Part shown: positions 17,261 to 26,568 of the stretch, piece after piece
Position numbering within the stretch: position 1 is the stretch's first letter
How the letters are laid out: each line of letters opens with the position of its first letter
Notes under the pieces: model-generated
The model's input: only the letters and a program-made list of their open reading frames with translations
Told to the model about the DNA's origin: nothing
The model's database searches: none
Assembly: GCF_026191375.1 (NCBI RefSeq)
Contig: NZ_JAODTL010000022.1
Span: 231,001-295,000, forward strand
Source: Marinomonas pontica
GTDB lineage: Bacteria; Pseudomonadota; Gammaproteobacteria; Pseudomonadales; Marinomonadaceae
DNA length: 64,000 nt
Direction: 5' to 3'
Position numbers and translations under genes: made by a program

Positions 17261-18343
17261 TGAAGGCACAAAAGGCATCGCAACTTGCTTCAGCGGAATA
17301 GACTTCCCTCTCACGCTTGCAAACAAAGCACTTTCAGCATCCAACGCTTCAGTAGATACATATGCCATAACAATAGGTTGGGCCAGACTTGGTGAAAAGC
17401 CACCACTGGTTACTGAACCTTTCACTTCACCAGAAGCATCAACGACCTCAACGCCCTCACGAACTGGAGCGCGCCCATCTACCAAGAAACCAACCCGTTT
17501 TTTGGCCGGTTTATTCGTAAATTCTGGCAATATAATATCGGCACCCGGGAAGCCACCAGCTCGATCACCCCCTGAGCGACGAACTTTTTGTATTGCCCAA
17601 TTAAGAGACGCCTCTACTGGGGTCGTCGTCGTATCAATATCATGGCCATACAAGCACAAGCCTGCTTCAAGGCGCAATGAGTCACGCGCCCCAAGACCAA
17701 TCCATTCAACTTCATCATAAGCCAAAAACGCATTAGCAAATGCCTCAGCATGATCATTTGGTACAGAAACCTCATAACCATCTTCGCCAGTGTAACCAGA
17801 ACAGCTTACCCACAAATCAACACCTTGCCATTCAAACTTGCTACTTTGCATAAACGTCATTGTGGCCGCATCAGGCACCATACGGGAAAATACTTCACGA
17901 GCCTTAGGCCCTTGAATTGCTAACAATGCACGATCTTCAATTACTTCAACTTCACACCCCACCAAAGAGGCCTCCAAGTAGGCAAAGTCTTGCTCTTTAC
18001 AACCAGCATTAACAACCATAAAAACTTCATCGCCCCAATTGGCAAACATAAGATCGTCCGTAATGCCGCCTTTGTCCGTAGTAAACATGCCGTATCTTTG
18101 CATTCCTTTGGCTAAACCCAACACATCAACAGGCAATATAGCTTCTAACGCCTCTTTAACGCCTTCCCCTCTTAACAACACTTGCCCCATATGCGACACA
18201 TCAAACAGACCCGCATTTTCACGAGCCCACAAATGCTCTTTCATCACCCCTAAAGGGTACTGAACTGGCATTTCATAACCTGCGAACTCAACCATTCTGG
18301 CACTAGAAGCAATATGTTGATCATACAAAGCAGTACGTTTCAT
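17243..18343 (-). CDS. gcvT: Glycine cleavage system T protein (aminomethyltransferase)
   Basis: 366 residues. The T protein takes the aminomethyl group from lipoyl-H protein and makes methylene-THF and ammonia. Family signatures are MVEFAGYEMPVQY, GLFDVSHMGQV, WVSCSGYTGEDGYEV and LGARDSLRLEAGLCLYGHD, ending in RYYRG. It is divergent from glyA-gcvH-gcvP, with a 371-bp control region between them. The ends and length are normal. Confidence 0.97.
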   Translation of the reverse strand: MKRTALYDQHIASSARMVEFAGYEMPVQYPLGVMKEHLWARENAGLFDVSHMGQVLLRGEGVKEALEAILPVDVLGLAKGMQRYGMFTTDKGGITDDLMFANWGDEVFMVVNAGCKEQDFAYLEASLVGCEVEVIEDRALLAIQGPKAREVFSRMVPDAATMTFMQSSKFEWQGVDLWVSCSGYTGEDGYEVSVPNDHAEAFANAFLAYDEVEWIGLGARDSLRLEAGLCLYGHDIDTTTTPVEASLNWAIQKVRRSGGDRAGGFPGADIILPEFTNKPAKKRVGFLVDGRAPVREGVEVVDASGEVKGSVTSGGFSPSLAQPIVMAYVSTEALDAESALFASVRGKSIPLKQVAMPFVPSRYYRG

Positions 18344-18377
18344 AACGAGAACCTTAAATAAAGTAATGAATGTGTTT

Positions 18378-18393
18378 GTTTCCGATTGGAAAC
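18378..18393. promoter_or_regulatory. Putative operator, gcvT side
   Basis: GTTTCCGATTGGAAAC matches the perfect palindrome at 18543-18558 at all but one position. It sits 34 bases upstream of the gcvT start codon. The protein that would bind it is unknown. Confidence 0.5.
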
Positions 18394-18542
18394 AGAGTAT
18401 CGAAAAGGTGCAGGATTTGACAAGCGTTTAACCACAATAATTCAAAACAAAATCAGAGCAAACGCAATATATACAACCTAAAAAATTAAACAAACGGTCA
18501 GGATTATAAACATATAAACTTAATAATTCTGATCGAATGACT

Positions 18543-18558
18543 GTTTCCAATTGGAAAC
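18543..18558. promoter_or_regulatory. Putative operator, glyA side
   Basis: GTTTCCAATTGGAAAC is a perfect 16-bp palindrome about 156 bases upstream of the glyA start. It pairs with the site at 18378, 165 bases away centre to centre. Confidence 0.5.
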
Positions 18559-18615
18559 TTTTTGATTATGATAAGCAAAAATGACGTAAACCGAACAATG
18601 ACTGACGTTCTTAGA

Positions 18616-18639
18616 AAGATGATCTTTTTTCATCATCTT
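18616..18639 (+). promoter_or_regulatory. Hairpin in the glyA upstream region
   Basis: AAGATGAT and ATCATCTT flank an 8-base T-rich loop. It lies before a TATTAT-like -10 element at about 18655, so it may precede the transcription start and act at the DNA level. I see no glycine riboswitch core here. Confidence 0.3.
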
Positions 18640-18714
18640 AGACTGCCTTAGTGTTATTATACGCACGACTCATTGTCTTTTGGGCATACATGTTTATTTA
18701 AGAGGAATTTCCCC

Positions 18715-19992
18715 ATGGCGAATACCGAAGCCTTTTTCAGCCAAACTTTAGCTGAGCGAGATCCAGAACTTTTTGCAACGATTGTTGAAGAGCAAGAACG
18801 CCAAGAAACAGGTATTGAATTGATTGCTTCAGAGAACATCACTTCAAAAGCCGTTTTAGAAGCACAAGGTTCTGTTCTAACAAACAAATATGCAGAAGGT
18901 TACCCGAATCGTCGTTACTACGGTGGCTGTGAAGCGGTAGATGTTACCGAGCAACTTGCTATCGATCGCGCGAAGCAATTGTTCAACTGTGAATTCGCAA
19001 ACGTACAGCCTCACTCTGGCGCCCAAGCAAATGGCGCAGTGATGCTTGCCCTACTACAACCAGGCGACACAATTTTAGGCATGTCTTTGGATGCTGGCGG
19101 TCACTTGACTCACGGCGCGCCACCAGCTCAATCTGGCAAATGGTTTAACGCGGTTCAATACCAAGTAAACCCAGAAACACTATTGATCGATTACGATGCA
19201 ATCGAAGCCCAAGCGCTAGAGTGCAAGCCAAAAATGATCATCGCGGGTGGCTCCGCTATTCCACGTGTTATTGATTTCAAGCGTTTCCGTGAAATTGCTG
19301 ACAAGGTTGGCGCTTACCTATTCGTTGACATGGCACACATTGCAGGTCTTGTTGCGACTGGCGCTCACCCATCTCCACTTCCACATGCGCACGTTGTAAC
19401 AACCACGACCCACAAAACACTACGCGGCCCTCGTGGCGGCATGATTCTTTCCAACGATCTAGATCTTGGTAAAAAAATCAATTCAGCTGTTTTCCCTGGC
19501 TACCAAGGCGGCCCACTAATGCACGTTATTGCTGGTAAAGCAGTCGCATTTGGCGAAGCACTGAAACCTGAGTTCAAAGTGTACATCGACCAAGTGGTTG
19601 CGAACGCGAAAGCATTGGCTGCTGTCATGATCGAACGTGGTTGCGATATCGTCACCGGCGGAACGGACAACCACCTAATGCTGGTTGATCTTCGCCCTAA
19701 AGGCTTAAAAGGTAACGTGGTTGATAAAGCGCTAGAGCGCGCTGGCATCACCTGTAACAAAAACGGCATTCCTTTCGATACTGAAAAGCCAATGATCACT
19801 TCTGGTATCCGTATCGGTACACCAGCGGCCACATCTCGCGGCTTTGGCGTTGAAGAATTTGAAAAAGTTGGCCACCTAATCAGTGACGTACTTGACGGTT
19901 TAGTTGAGATGCCTGAAGGCAATCCAGAAGTAGAAGCACGCGTGCTTGCTGAAGTAAAAGAGCTTTGCAAACGCTTCCCACTTTACCGCTAA
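18715..19992 (+). CDS. glyA: Serine hydroxymethyltransferase
   Basis: 425 residues. This PLP enzyme interconverts serine and glycine with THF, feeding glycine to the cleavage system encoded beside it. Evidence: [47 protein letters not shown] and the PLP Lys in [16 protein letters not shown]. The start at 18715 (MANTEAFF) has AGAGGAA upstream; an ATG 42 bases earlier lacks one. A terminator separates it from gcvH. Confidence 0.97.
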   Translation: MANTEAFFSQTLAERDPELFATIVEEQERQETGIELIASENITSKAVLEAQGSVLTNKYAEGYPNRRYYGGCEAVDVTEQLAIDRAKQLFNCEFANVQPHSGAQANGAVMLALLQPGDTILGMSLDAGGHLTHGAPPAQSGKWFNAVQYQVNPETLLIDYDAIEAQALECKPKMIIAGGSAIPRVIDFKRFREIADKVGAYLFVDMAHIAGLVATGAHPSPLPHAHVVTTTTHKTLRGPRGGMILSNDLDLGKKINSAVFPGYQGGPLMHVIAGKAVAFGEALKPEFKVYIDQVVANAKALAAVMIERGCDIVTGGTDNHLMLVDLRPKGLKGNVVDKALERAGITCNKNGIPFDTEKPMITSGIRIGTPAATSRGFGVEEFEKVGHLISDVLDGLVEMPEGNPEVEARVLAEVKELCKRFPLYR

Positions 19993-19999
19993 AAATCAC

Positions 20000-20034
20000 A
20001 TACCCAAGGCGCTAAACTCCTTGGGTATTTTTTT
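20000..20034 (+). terminator. Terminator between glyA and gcvH
   Basis: TACCCAAGG and CCTTGGGTA flank a 9-base loop and are followed by a run of T. It should uncouple or attenuate gcvHP relative to glyA. The gcvH ribosome site (AAAGAGG) follows at once. Confidence 0.85.
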
Positions 20035-20051
20035 AAAGAGGCATAAATACT

Positions 20052-20435
20052 ATGAGCACTATTCCAGAAAACCTAAAATACGCAGACTCTCATGAGTGGG
20101 TTTTAGACAACGGCGACGGCACCGTTACTGTTGGCATTACCGATCATGCGCAAGATCTACTAGGCGATGTTGTTTACGTTGAACTTCCAGAAGTAGGTGC
20201 AGAAGTTACCGCGACAGAACAGTTTTCTCTTGTAGAATCTGTAAAAGCGGCATCCGACATTTATGCCCCTGTTAATGGTGAAGTTATTGCCGTTAATGAC
20301 GCTCTTAATGATGCCCCAGAATTAATCAACGAAGTGCCTTTTGAAGGTGCATGGATTGCAAAAATCAAGCTTAGCGACGCCGCCGATCTTGATAAACTAC
20401 TTGATGCTGCAGGCTATTCAGCCACTATCGAATAG
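20052..20435 (+). CDS. gcvH: Glycine cleavage system H protein
   Basis: 127 residues. The H protein shuttles the aminomethyl group on a lipoyl arm between the P, T and L proteins. The lipoyl Lys lies in [19 protein letters not shown], and the hybrid-motif fold and N-terminal YADSHEWV are typical. It is followed 74 bases later by gcvP. Confidence 0.97.
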   Translation: MSTIPENLKYADSHEWVLDNGDGTVTVGITDHAQDLLGDVVYVELPEVGAEVTATEQFSLVESVKAASDIYAPVNGEVIAVNDALNDAPELINEVPFEGAWIAKIKLSDAADLDKLLDAAGYSATIE

Positions 20436-20509
20436 TCTCACTATAGGCTCTCCTAAACTAGTACCGAGAGCCTACTCTCCCCGTTCCAATCTTAATAGGT
20501 GATTAAACC

Positions 20510-23374
20510 ATGACCTCGTGCATTCGCGATTTGTTAAACAACGATGAATTTATTGCTCGCCATATTGGCCCTGATGAATCAGAGCAAGCCAAAATGCTAG
20601 CAACAATCGGCATAAACAGCCTTCCAGAACTGATCGAAAAAACAGTCCCTGAAGCCATTCGTCAAGCAAATCTAGACCTTTCAGCCAACCCTGTTAGCGA
20701 AAGCGAAGCACTTGTGCAGCTAAAAGCCATCGCCAATCAAAACAAAGTGGCGCGTTCTTTTATCGGCATGGGCTACCATGACACACACGTGCCATCACCT
20801 ATTCTGCGTAATCTATTAGAAAACCCAGGCTGGTACACAGCGTACACACCTTACCAACCCGAAATTTCTCAAGGTCGCTTGGAAGCTCTATTAAACTTCC
20901 AACAAGTCATTATCGACCTGACTGGCATGGAAATATCCAACGCCTCTTTATTGGACGAAGCCACAGCAGCAGCCGAAGCAATGACGCTGATGAAGCGCTC
21001 TAACCGTAAGAAGAGCGACAAACTCTTTGTTGCAAGCCACTGCTTGCCACAAACCATTGACGTAGTTAAAACACGTGCCGAGTTACTAGAAATTGAAGTC
21101 ATCATTGATGACATCGCTAACTTCGCACAACATGATGTGTTTGGCGCCATATTCCAATACCCAGGCATTGACGGCACAGTATCTGATTTGTCACCTATCA
21201 TTGCGCAAGCTCACGAACAAGGTGCGCTTGTTAGTATTGCTGTTGATCTATTGTCTCTTGTGCTTTTGAAATCACCAGGCGACATGGGGGCCGATATCGT
21301 TTTCGGTTCCGCTCAGCGTTTCGGCGTACCGATGGGCTTCGGCGGACCTCACGCAGCCTTCCTAGCCACCAAAGACGCATTCAAGCGTTCTATGCCTGGC
21401 CGCGTTATCGGCGTATCAAAGGACAGCCATGGCAAACCAGCACTTCGTATGGCGATGCAAACTCGTGAACAGCACATTCGTCGCGAAAAAGCGACATCAA
21501 ACATTTGTACCGCTCAAGCATTACTTGCCATGATGGCTGGCTTCTATGCCGTTTACCATGGTCCAGATGGGCTGAAGAAAATCGCCACTCGCGTTGCCGC
21601 ATTAACACATTGTTTTGCTAACGCCATTCAAAAACAAGGCTTCACAACGAACGCAAGCTACTTTGATACCGTTATCGTTAATACTGGTGAGCAAACCGAC
21701 ATCATCATGGCGAAGGGCGCCGCGAAGTTAATGAACTTCTATAAAGCGTCTGACAGCCAAGTGTCTATCGCACTTAATGAAACCATTACACCAACTGATC
21801 TTATCGATTTAGCGGAATGTTTTGGTGCAAAACTATCGTTAGAAGACATCCAAAACACGGAAAGCGCTTATGGTTTTGATGCTGCATTATTGCGTCAAGA
21901 TGCCATTCTGACTCACCCAGTATTTAATAGTCACCACAGCGAAACCGAACTGATGCGCTACATGCATCAATTGGAAGTGAAAGACATCGCTCTAAATCAA
22001 AGTATGATTCCTCTTGGTTCTTGCACCATGAAACTAAACGCAGCATCAGAAATGATTCCAGTTACTTGGGCTGAGTTTGGTCGTATTCACCCGTTCGCAC
22101 CGAGCAATCAAGTATCAGGCTACGAAGCATTGCTACAAGAACTGATTGATATGCTGTCCAAAGCGACTGGCTATGACACGGTTTCATTGCAACCAAACTC
22201 TGGAGCACAAGGTGAATACGCTGGCCTTATTGCCATCGATAAATATCATAAGTCTCGAGGCGATCACGACCGCGATGTTTGTTTGATTCCAAGCTCTGCT
22301 CACGGAACAAACCCAGCTTCTGCCGCTCTAGCTGGTATGAAAGTAGTGATTGTCAAATGTGACGATAACGGCAACATTGATCTGGTGGATCTTGCTGAAA
22401 AAGCAGAGAAGCACGCTGCGCAACTTAGCTGCATCATGGCAACATACCCGTCTACTCACGGCGTATTTGAAGAACACATTCGCGAAGTTTGCGACATTGT
22501 TCACAAATTTGGTGGTCAAGTGTACATTGATGGCGCTAACTTAAACGCATTGGTTGGCGTTGCACCTCCAGGTACATTTGGTGGTGACGTTTCTCACCTT
22601 AACCTACACAAAACATTCTGCATTCCACACGGTGGCGGTGGCCCTGGCATGGGCCCTATTGGTGTCAAATCTCACCTTGCGCCTTTCTTGCCGGGACATG
22701 CAGTAACACCAGTAATGGGGATGGCTGACCAACACGGCGCCGTATCTGCTGCCCCATACGGAAGTGCAAGCATCCTTGTTATTACTTGGATGTACATCAA
22801 AATGATGGGGGACAAAGGCTTACGCGATGCGACCTTTAACGCCATTCTGAATGCCAACTACATCGCTAAACGTTTAGGCGAACATTACCCAGTGCTTTAC
22901 ACTGGTAAAAATGGCACCGTGGCACACGAATGCATTATTGATATTCGCCCACTAAAAGCAGAGTCAGGCATCAGTGAAGAAGACATTGCCAAGCGATTGA
23001 TGGACTTTGGTTTCCATGCCCCAACCATGTCTTTCCCTGTTGCCGGTACCTTGATGATCGAACCAACAGAGTCTGAAAATCTTGAAGAACTAGACCGTTT
23101 CTGCGACTCCATGATTCAGATCCGCAAAGAAATCAGCAAGGTGCAAGCTGGTGAATGGCCTTTAGAAGACAACCCGCTTGTGAATGCCCCACACACAGCA
23201 GACAGTCTTTTAGACAGCGAATGGAATCACACCTATTCACGTAAAGAAGGCGCTTATCCTTTAAACTGGATCAAGGCCCGCAAATACTGGCCTCCTGTTG
23301 GCCGTATCGACAACGTCTACGGTGACCGCAACCTATTCTGCGAATGCCCACCAATAGACAGCTACGAAGACTAA
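20510..23374 (+). CDS. gcvP: Glycine dehydrogenase (decarboxylating), P protein
   Basis: 954 residues, the single-chain P protein. It decarboxylates glycine and passes the aminomethyl group to GcvH. It begins with [15 protein letters not shown], carries a glycine-rich [15 protein letters not shown] block, and has the PLP Lys in [19 protein letters not shown], all as in E. coli GcvP. AGGTGA precedes the ATG by seven bases. Cluster-mates gcvT, gcvH and glyA are present; the L protein (lpd) is not in the window. Confidence 0.97.
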   Translation: MTSCIRDLLNNDEFIARHIGPDESEQAKMLATIGINSLPELIEKTVPEAIRQANLDLSANPVSESEALVQLKAIANQNKVARSFIGMGYHDTHVPSPILRNLLENPGWYTAYTPYQPEISQGRLEALLNFQQVIIDLTGMEISNASLLDEATAAAEAMTLMKRSNRKKSDKLFVASHCLPQTIDVVKTRAELLEIEVIIDDIANFAQHDVFGAIFQYPGIDGTVSDLSPIIAQAHEQGALVSIAVDLLSLVLLKSPGDMGADIVFGSAQRFGVPMGFGGPHAAFLATKDAFKRSMPGRVIGVSKDSHGKPALRMAMQTREQHIRREKATSNICTAQALLAMMAGFYAVYHGPDGLKKIATRVAALTHCFANAIQKQGFTTNASYFDTVIVNTGEQTDIIMAKGAAKLMNFYKASDSQVSIALNETITPTDLIDLAECFGAKLSLEDIQNTESAYGFDAALLRQDAILTHPVFNSHHSETELMRYMHQLEVKDIALNQSMIPLGSCTMKLNAASEMIPVTWAEFGRIHPFAPSNQVSGYEALLQELIDMLSKATGYDTVSLQPNSGAQGEYAGLIAIDKYHKSRGDHDRDVCLIPSSAHGTNPASAALAGMKVVIVKCDDNGNIDLVDLAEKAEKHAAQLSCIMATYPSTHGVFEEHIREVCDIVHKFGGQVYIDGANLNALVGVAPPGTFGGDVSHLNLHKTFCIPHGGGGPGMGPIGVKSHLAPFLPGHAVTPVMGMADQHGAVSAAPYGSASILVITWMYIKMMGDKGLRDATFNAILNANYIAKRLGEHYPVLYTGKNGTVAHECIIDIRPLKAESGISEEDIAKRLMDFGFHAPTMSFPVAGTLMIEPTESENLEELDRFCDSMIQIRKEISKVQAGEWPLEDNPLVNAPHTADSLLDSEWNHTYSRKEGAYPLNWIKARKYWPPVGRIDNVYGDRNLFCECPPIDSYED

Positions 23375-23409
23375 CATCCTCAGTATTTGTTAAAAGTATC
23401 AGGAACGAC

Positions 23410-23440
23410 AAGGGTGAATCAGAAATGATTCGCCCTTTTT
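23410..23440 (+). terminator. Terminator after gcvP
   Basis: AAGGGTGAATC and GATTCGCCCTT form a hairpin with one mismatch, followed by a T run, 36 bases after the gcvP stop. Confidence 0.85.
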
Positions 23441-23587
23441 CTTGGGCGGCGATAAAGAGTTAAGGAGGACGATGCGCCAATAATAAATTCCATAACATTG
23501 TTTTCAATATTTATGATTAAAATCAAAAACACTGCCATTCTCAGCTTACTTAAGATATCTCAAATAAAGGCCGCGAAAACACAAGGC

Positions 23588-24337
23588 TTAACTTAACGCC
23601 CTTCCAAGCAAGCTGAAATAATTGTGAAAGGCTTGATTAATACGAAGTCGCTGTTCTCCTTGAGGGTAAAGACCAACCTTTGCCTCTTCTGAATAACGCG
23701 TACCTTTAACTAAAAAGGAACTGGTCGGTTTTGCGTCCTCTACGAAGGCCTCAAAGGCGCGCGCTGCCATTTCTTCTGGCTTAGCGTAGTAGATGACTTT
23801 TAGCTTTTGATCGGTAAGGCGGGATATTTGAAACATATCACTTGGCTCATCTCCTTGCTCGTTGAGCATAATGGCTTTGAAGCATTCGGCTAATAATAAA
23901 CTAAGTGGATGAGGTTGTTTGTTACGAGACAATTGTAATTGAGCGCTCTTTAACCAACATACAGAAGCGAAATGAACAGTTGATACATGTAGGAACATTT
24001 TTTCTCCCATATAATGGTCGAAGGCGTGAAACCACTCATGGGCAAGACTGCCTGCTCCCGCATTTTTTGCTAAGGACAATTGTCTCGTTGCCGGAACGTA
24101 ATGAGCCGCAACACCGGGTCTTCCGCCTTTTCCATATTGAAGCCCAAGAGTACCTCGCAAAGAAATTAATACTTCAGGCCCTTGCAGCACAGACATGAGA
24201 TCCTCTAACGCACGATAGAAATTCACCGCCGCTCGATCTCTTTCCTCTGTCGTCACCCATCGCCCCATTTCAATACCACGAAAATCAAATTGCCGTCGTA
24301 TCATGACAAAATTAATAGGGGTTTGATTAAAAGACAT
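23588..24337 (-). CDS. HExxH-type putative metallopeptidase (CLCA_X-like)
   Basis: 249 residues with no signal peptide. The motif SLAHEWFHAFDHYMGEK gives a zinc-type HExxH followed by another His and Asp. The flanking SLRGTLGLQYGKGGRPGVAAHY block and RGIEMGRWVTTEERDRAA are highly ordered, and I recall the same arrangement in proteins named CLCA_X family and in LPD1-type domains of phage polyvalent proteins. Function is not known. About 20 residues after the HEWFH motif the protein turns hydrophobic. It stands between gcvP and a small exported protein, with no obvious operon partner. Confidence 0.6.
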   Translation of the reverse strand: MSFNQTPINFVMIRRQFDFRGIEMGRWVTTEERDRAAVNFYRALEDLMSVLQGPEVLISLRGTLGLQYGKGGRPGVAAHYVPATRQLSLAKNAGAGSLAHEWFHAFDHYMGEKMFLHVSTVHFASVCWLKSAQLQLSRNKQPHPLSLLLAECFKAIMLNEQGDEPSDMFQISRLTDQKLKVIYYAKPEEMAARAFEAFVEDAKPTSSFLVKGTRYSEEAKVGLYPQGEQRLRINQAFHNYFSLLGRALS

Positions 24338-24378
24338 GCTAACTCTCTAATGGACTCGATTCTAAACAGTAGTAATCT

Positions 24379-24858
24379 CTATATTGCGTCAAATGTTACG
24401 CCAAACTTTCGATTGAACTCGGCTATTTTCGCTCGTCGCATCCTCTTTAAATCTTGCAACTGGCTTATTATTCCATGCTTGGCAATTTTGATACTTTTTG
24501 GATCACTATTAGCAACGGCACTTTCTATTTCGAGCTCATATTGATCTAAAAGCGCATCATAATCGTCTTGGTACGCCTCCTCCACCAACGCCAAAGCAAC
24601 TTGATGCTGATAACTGGACGCCTGCTCGATATGTTTTTGGATGTAAGTCAGTGAATTATCAAAATACAACTGCTTTAGTGTGTCTGTTTGCGAGCCTGCG
24701 CTCTTAAGCGTACTTTTCCTATCGTCAGACAACACCCTAGCCTGAAGAACTTCGGCTTCATAGTTAACTCCGCCGGCCTGTGTAAAACCTACAGGCACAG
24801 TATTTAGCACAAGAATCGCGGTAAGAGACTGCAACTTCTTAAAGAAAACTTTCTTCAT
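24379..24858 (-). CDS. Hypothetical periplasmic protein, helical
   Basis: 159 residues. The ATG at 24858 gives MKKVFFKKLQSLTAILVLNT and a signal peptide ending near TQAGG. The rest is predicted to be almost all helix, with Gln/Glu-rich heptad-like stretches (YIQKHIEQASSYQHQVALAL, LLDQYELEIESAV). I do not recognise the family. It starts in a region with only a weak ribosome site (AGAAGA) and is 41 bases from the HExxH gene on the same strand, so they may be cotranscribed. Confidence 0.6.
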   Translation of the reverse strand: MKKVFFKKLQSLTAILVLNTVPVGFTQAGGVNYEAEVLQARVLSDDRKSTLKSAGSQTDTLKQLYFDNSLTYIQKHIEQASSYQHQVALALVEEAYQDDYDALLDQYELEIESAVANSDPKSIKIAKHGIISQLQDLKRMRRAKIAEFNRKFGVTFDAI

Positions 24859-25066
24859 ACTTATCTTCTTAATCAATGTCGATGCAACAAAGCCATCACT
24901 GCATATTATTAAGATGAAAAAACAAGAACAACACCCTAAGAGCCGTTGCACATTTTAATCACATCTTTACATTCCTAAGCGCTCAGAACACTTACTCTGA
25001 CAAGACATAACAGCACAGTAGAAATTCAGCTTATAGAGTTTGAATTCGAACCACGGTATTAACCGC

Positions 25067-25093
25067 AAAAAAAGACCTGCACTTGCAGGCCTT
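25067..25093 (-). terminator. Terminator of rluC
   Basis: On the minus strand GGCCTGC-AAGT-GCAGGTC is followed by a run of T, 28 bases after the rluC stop. Confidence 0.85.
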
Positions 25094-25120
25094 TAACATC
25101 AGATATTGGTTAATGATAAA

Positions 25121-26092
25121 TCAAGCCAAAATGCCTGTTAATTTCTCATTCATTAAGGATTGCCACTCTTTATCTAACGGCGCTTCGAACAACATTCGCT
25201 CACCATTCAACATGATATCAAGACGGGTTGCGTGCAGACACAAACGTTTAAAGCCAAGCGCTTTGGTCTCTTTTAATGACTCTGCAGGCGAATACTTCTC
25301 ATCACCTACAATTGGATAGCCAGCATGCAGAGTATGAACACGGATCTGATGTGTTCGACCGGTTACCGGCTCACATTCGACCAAACTATAGCCTTCAAAC
25401 TGTCGCACCAACTTAAACCGAGTCAAACTTTCCTTTCCATCCGTGTGAACCCTGACAATACGCTCACCGGATTGCAGTTCGTTTTTTAGCAAAGGAGCAT
25501 TAACCTGCAACTTTCGCTTTGGCCAACTGCCGTAAACCAAAGCAAGATACGTTTTTTGCACACCCTCTTTTTCACGCAATGCGGTATGCAACTCTTTTAG
25601 AACCGCACGCTTCTTGGCTATCATAATCAGACCAGAAGTATCACGATCCAATCGATGAACAAGCTCAATGAACTTCTCTAACGGTCGCATTTGGCGAATG
25701 ACTTCCACCAAACCAAAACTTAGACCGCTGCCGCCATGAACCGCTAACCCAGAAGGCTTATTAACCACGATTAACCCTTTATCCTCATAGACGATGCGTG
25801 ATTCTATCTCGCTCTTAAGTCTATCTGACAACACGGGTTTATCCGATTCTGGCGCAATTACAATAGGCGCAATACGCACAACATCTTCATTTTGAAGACG
25901 ATAATCCGGTTTGGTTCGCTTCTTGTTAACACGAATCTCCCCTTTTCTTAATAAGTTGTAAATCTTGCCTTTCGGAACCCCTTTAAGAAAGGTGACCAAA
26001 AAATTATCAATTCGCTGACCCGTATTATTCTCGTCAATAGTGACGTAACGAACCGCTGGACGCTCTGCTGAATTTAGTTCTGAGTCCGACAT
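25121..26092 (-). CDS. rluC: 23S rRNA pseudouridine synthase (955/2504/2580)
   Basis: 323 residues. An N-terminal S4 RNA-binding domain (GQRIDNFLVTFLKGVPKG to VNKKRTKPDYRL) is followed by the RluA-type catalytic domain with the essential Asp in LVHRLDRDTSGL and the CEPVTGRTHQIRVH motif. It is assigned as RluC rather than RluD because it lies divergent from rne, as in E. coli and many relatives. Confidence 0.93.
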   Translation of the reverse strand: MSDSELNSAERPAVRYVTIDENNTGQRIDNFLVTFLKGVPKGKIYNLLRKGEIRVNKKRTKPDYRLQNEDVVRIAPIVIAPESDKPVLSDRLKSEIESRIVYEDKGLIVVNKPSGLAVHGGSGLSFGLVEVIRQMRPLEKFIELVHRLDRDTSGLIMIAKKRAVLKELHTALREKEGVQKTYLALVYGSWPKRKLQVNAPLLKNELQSGERIVRVHTDGKESLTRFKLVRQFEGYSLVECEPVTGRTHQIRVHTLHAGYPIVGDEKYSPAESLKETKALGFKRLCLHATRLDIMLNGERMLFEAPLDKEWQSLMNEKLTGILA

Positions 26093-26568
26093 AAGCTAAG
26101 ATTGGTTTCCTTTATAATTGAAGCACTTAGTTTTTACTGTTATATTCACATTCGCAAAGGGTAAGAGGCAACAAAACACCTCGAAGATAAGATGCAAGAA
26201 TTGAATGACAATTGCCGAAGCGACACTTTGGCCCCCTATCTTACCTCTGTAACAGTTAATCTTAAATAATAAACCGCATGATTCGGAAAAATCCGCTTCA
26301 GTGGAAGGAACTCTCATTAAATTGCTCGACCGCGCGTTCGCGTTGTTTCGTATAAAAGGCAAAAAAACGAGACCGGTTAAAGAGACTATTTGGTATTAAT
26401 CACGGCAGCGACCGCACAAAAACGTTTAAGTACTAGTAAACGAATCGCGTACTCTTCTCGCCAGAAAAGACTGAATGACTTGCTCTAATTCTGAGTCAGA
26501 TTTATTAATGGTTACCCTATCACTGTTGTGTCTCTTTCGTTTCAGCGCTAACAGAGTTCACACATATA
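26093..26568. other. Intergenic region between rluC and rne
   Basis: This 476-bp gap between divergent genes must hold both promoters and probably a long rne leader. In E. coli the rne leader is long and mediates feedback by RNase E. I find no convincing gene here; an 88-codon frame on the minus strand has no family resemblance or ribosome site. Confidence 0.4.

Noticed and set aside
18344..18714. Glycine riboswitch upstream of gcvT or glyA
   Set aside because: I could not find the conserved tandem aptamer core on either strand.
19500..19970. A 156-codon antisense frame inside glyA
   Set aside because: glyA is conserved on the other strand; the frame is a codon-bias shadow.
26096..26362. 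An 88-codon frame between rluC and rne
   Set aside because: No ribosome site or recognisable domain; the space is needed for divergent promoters.
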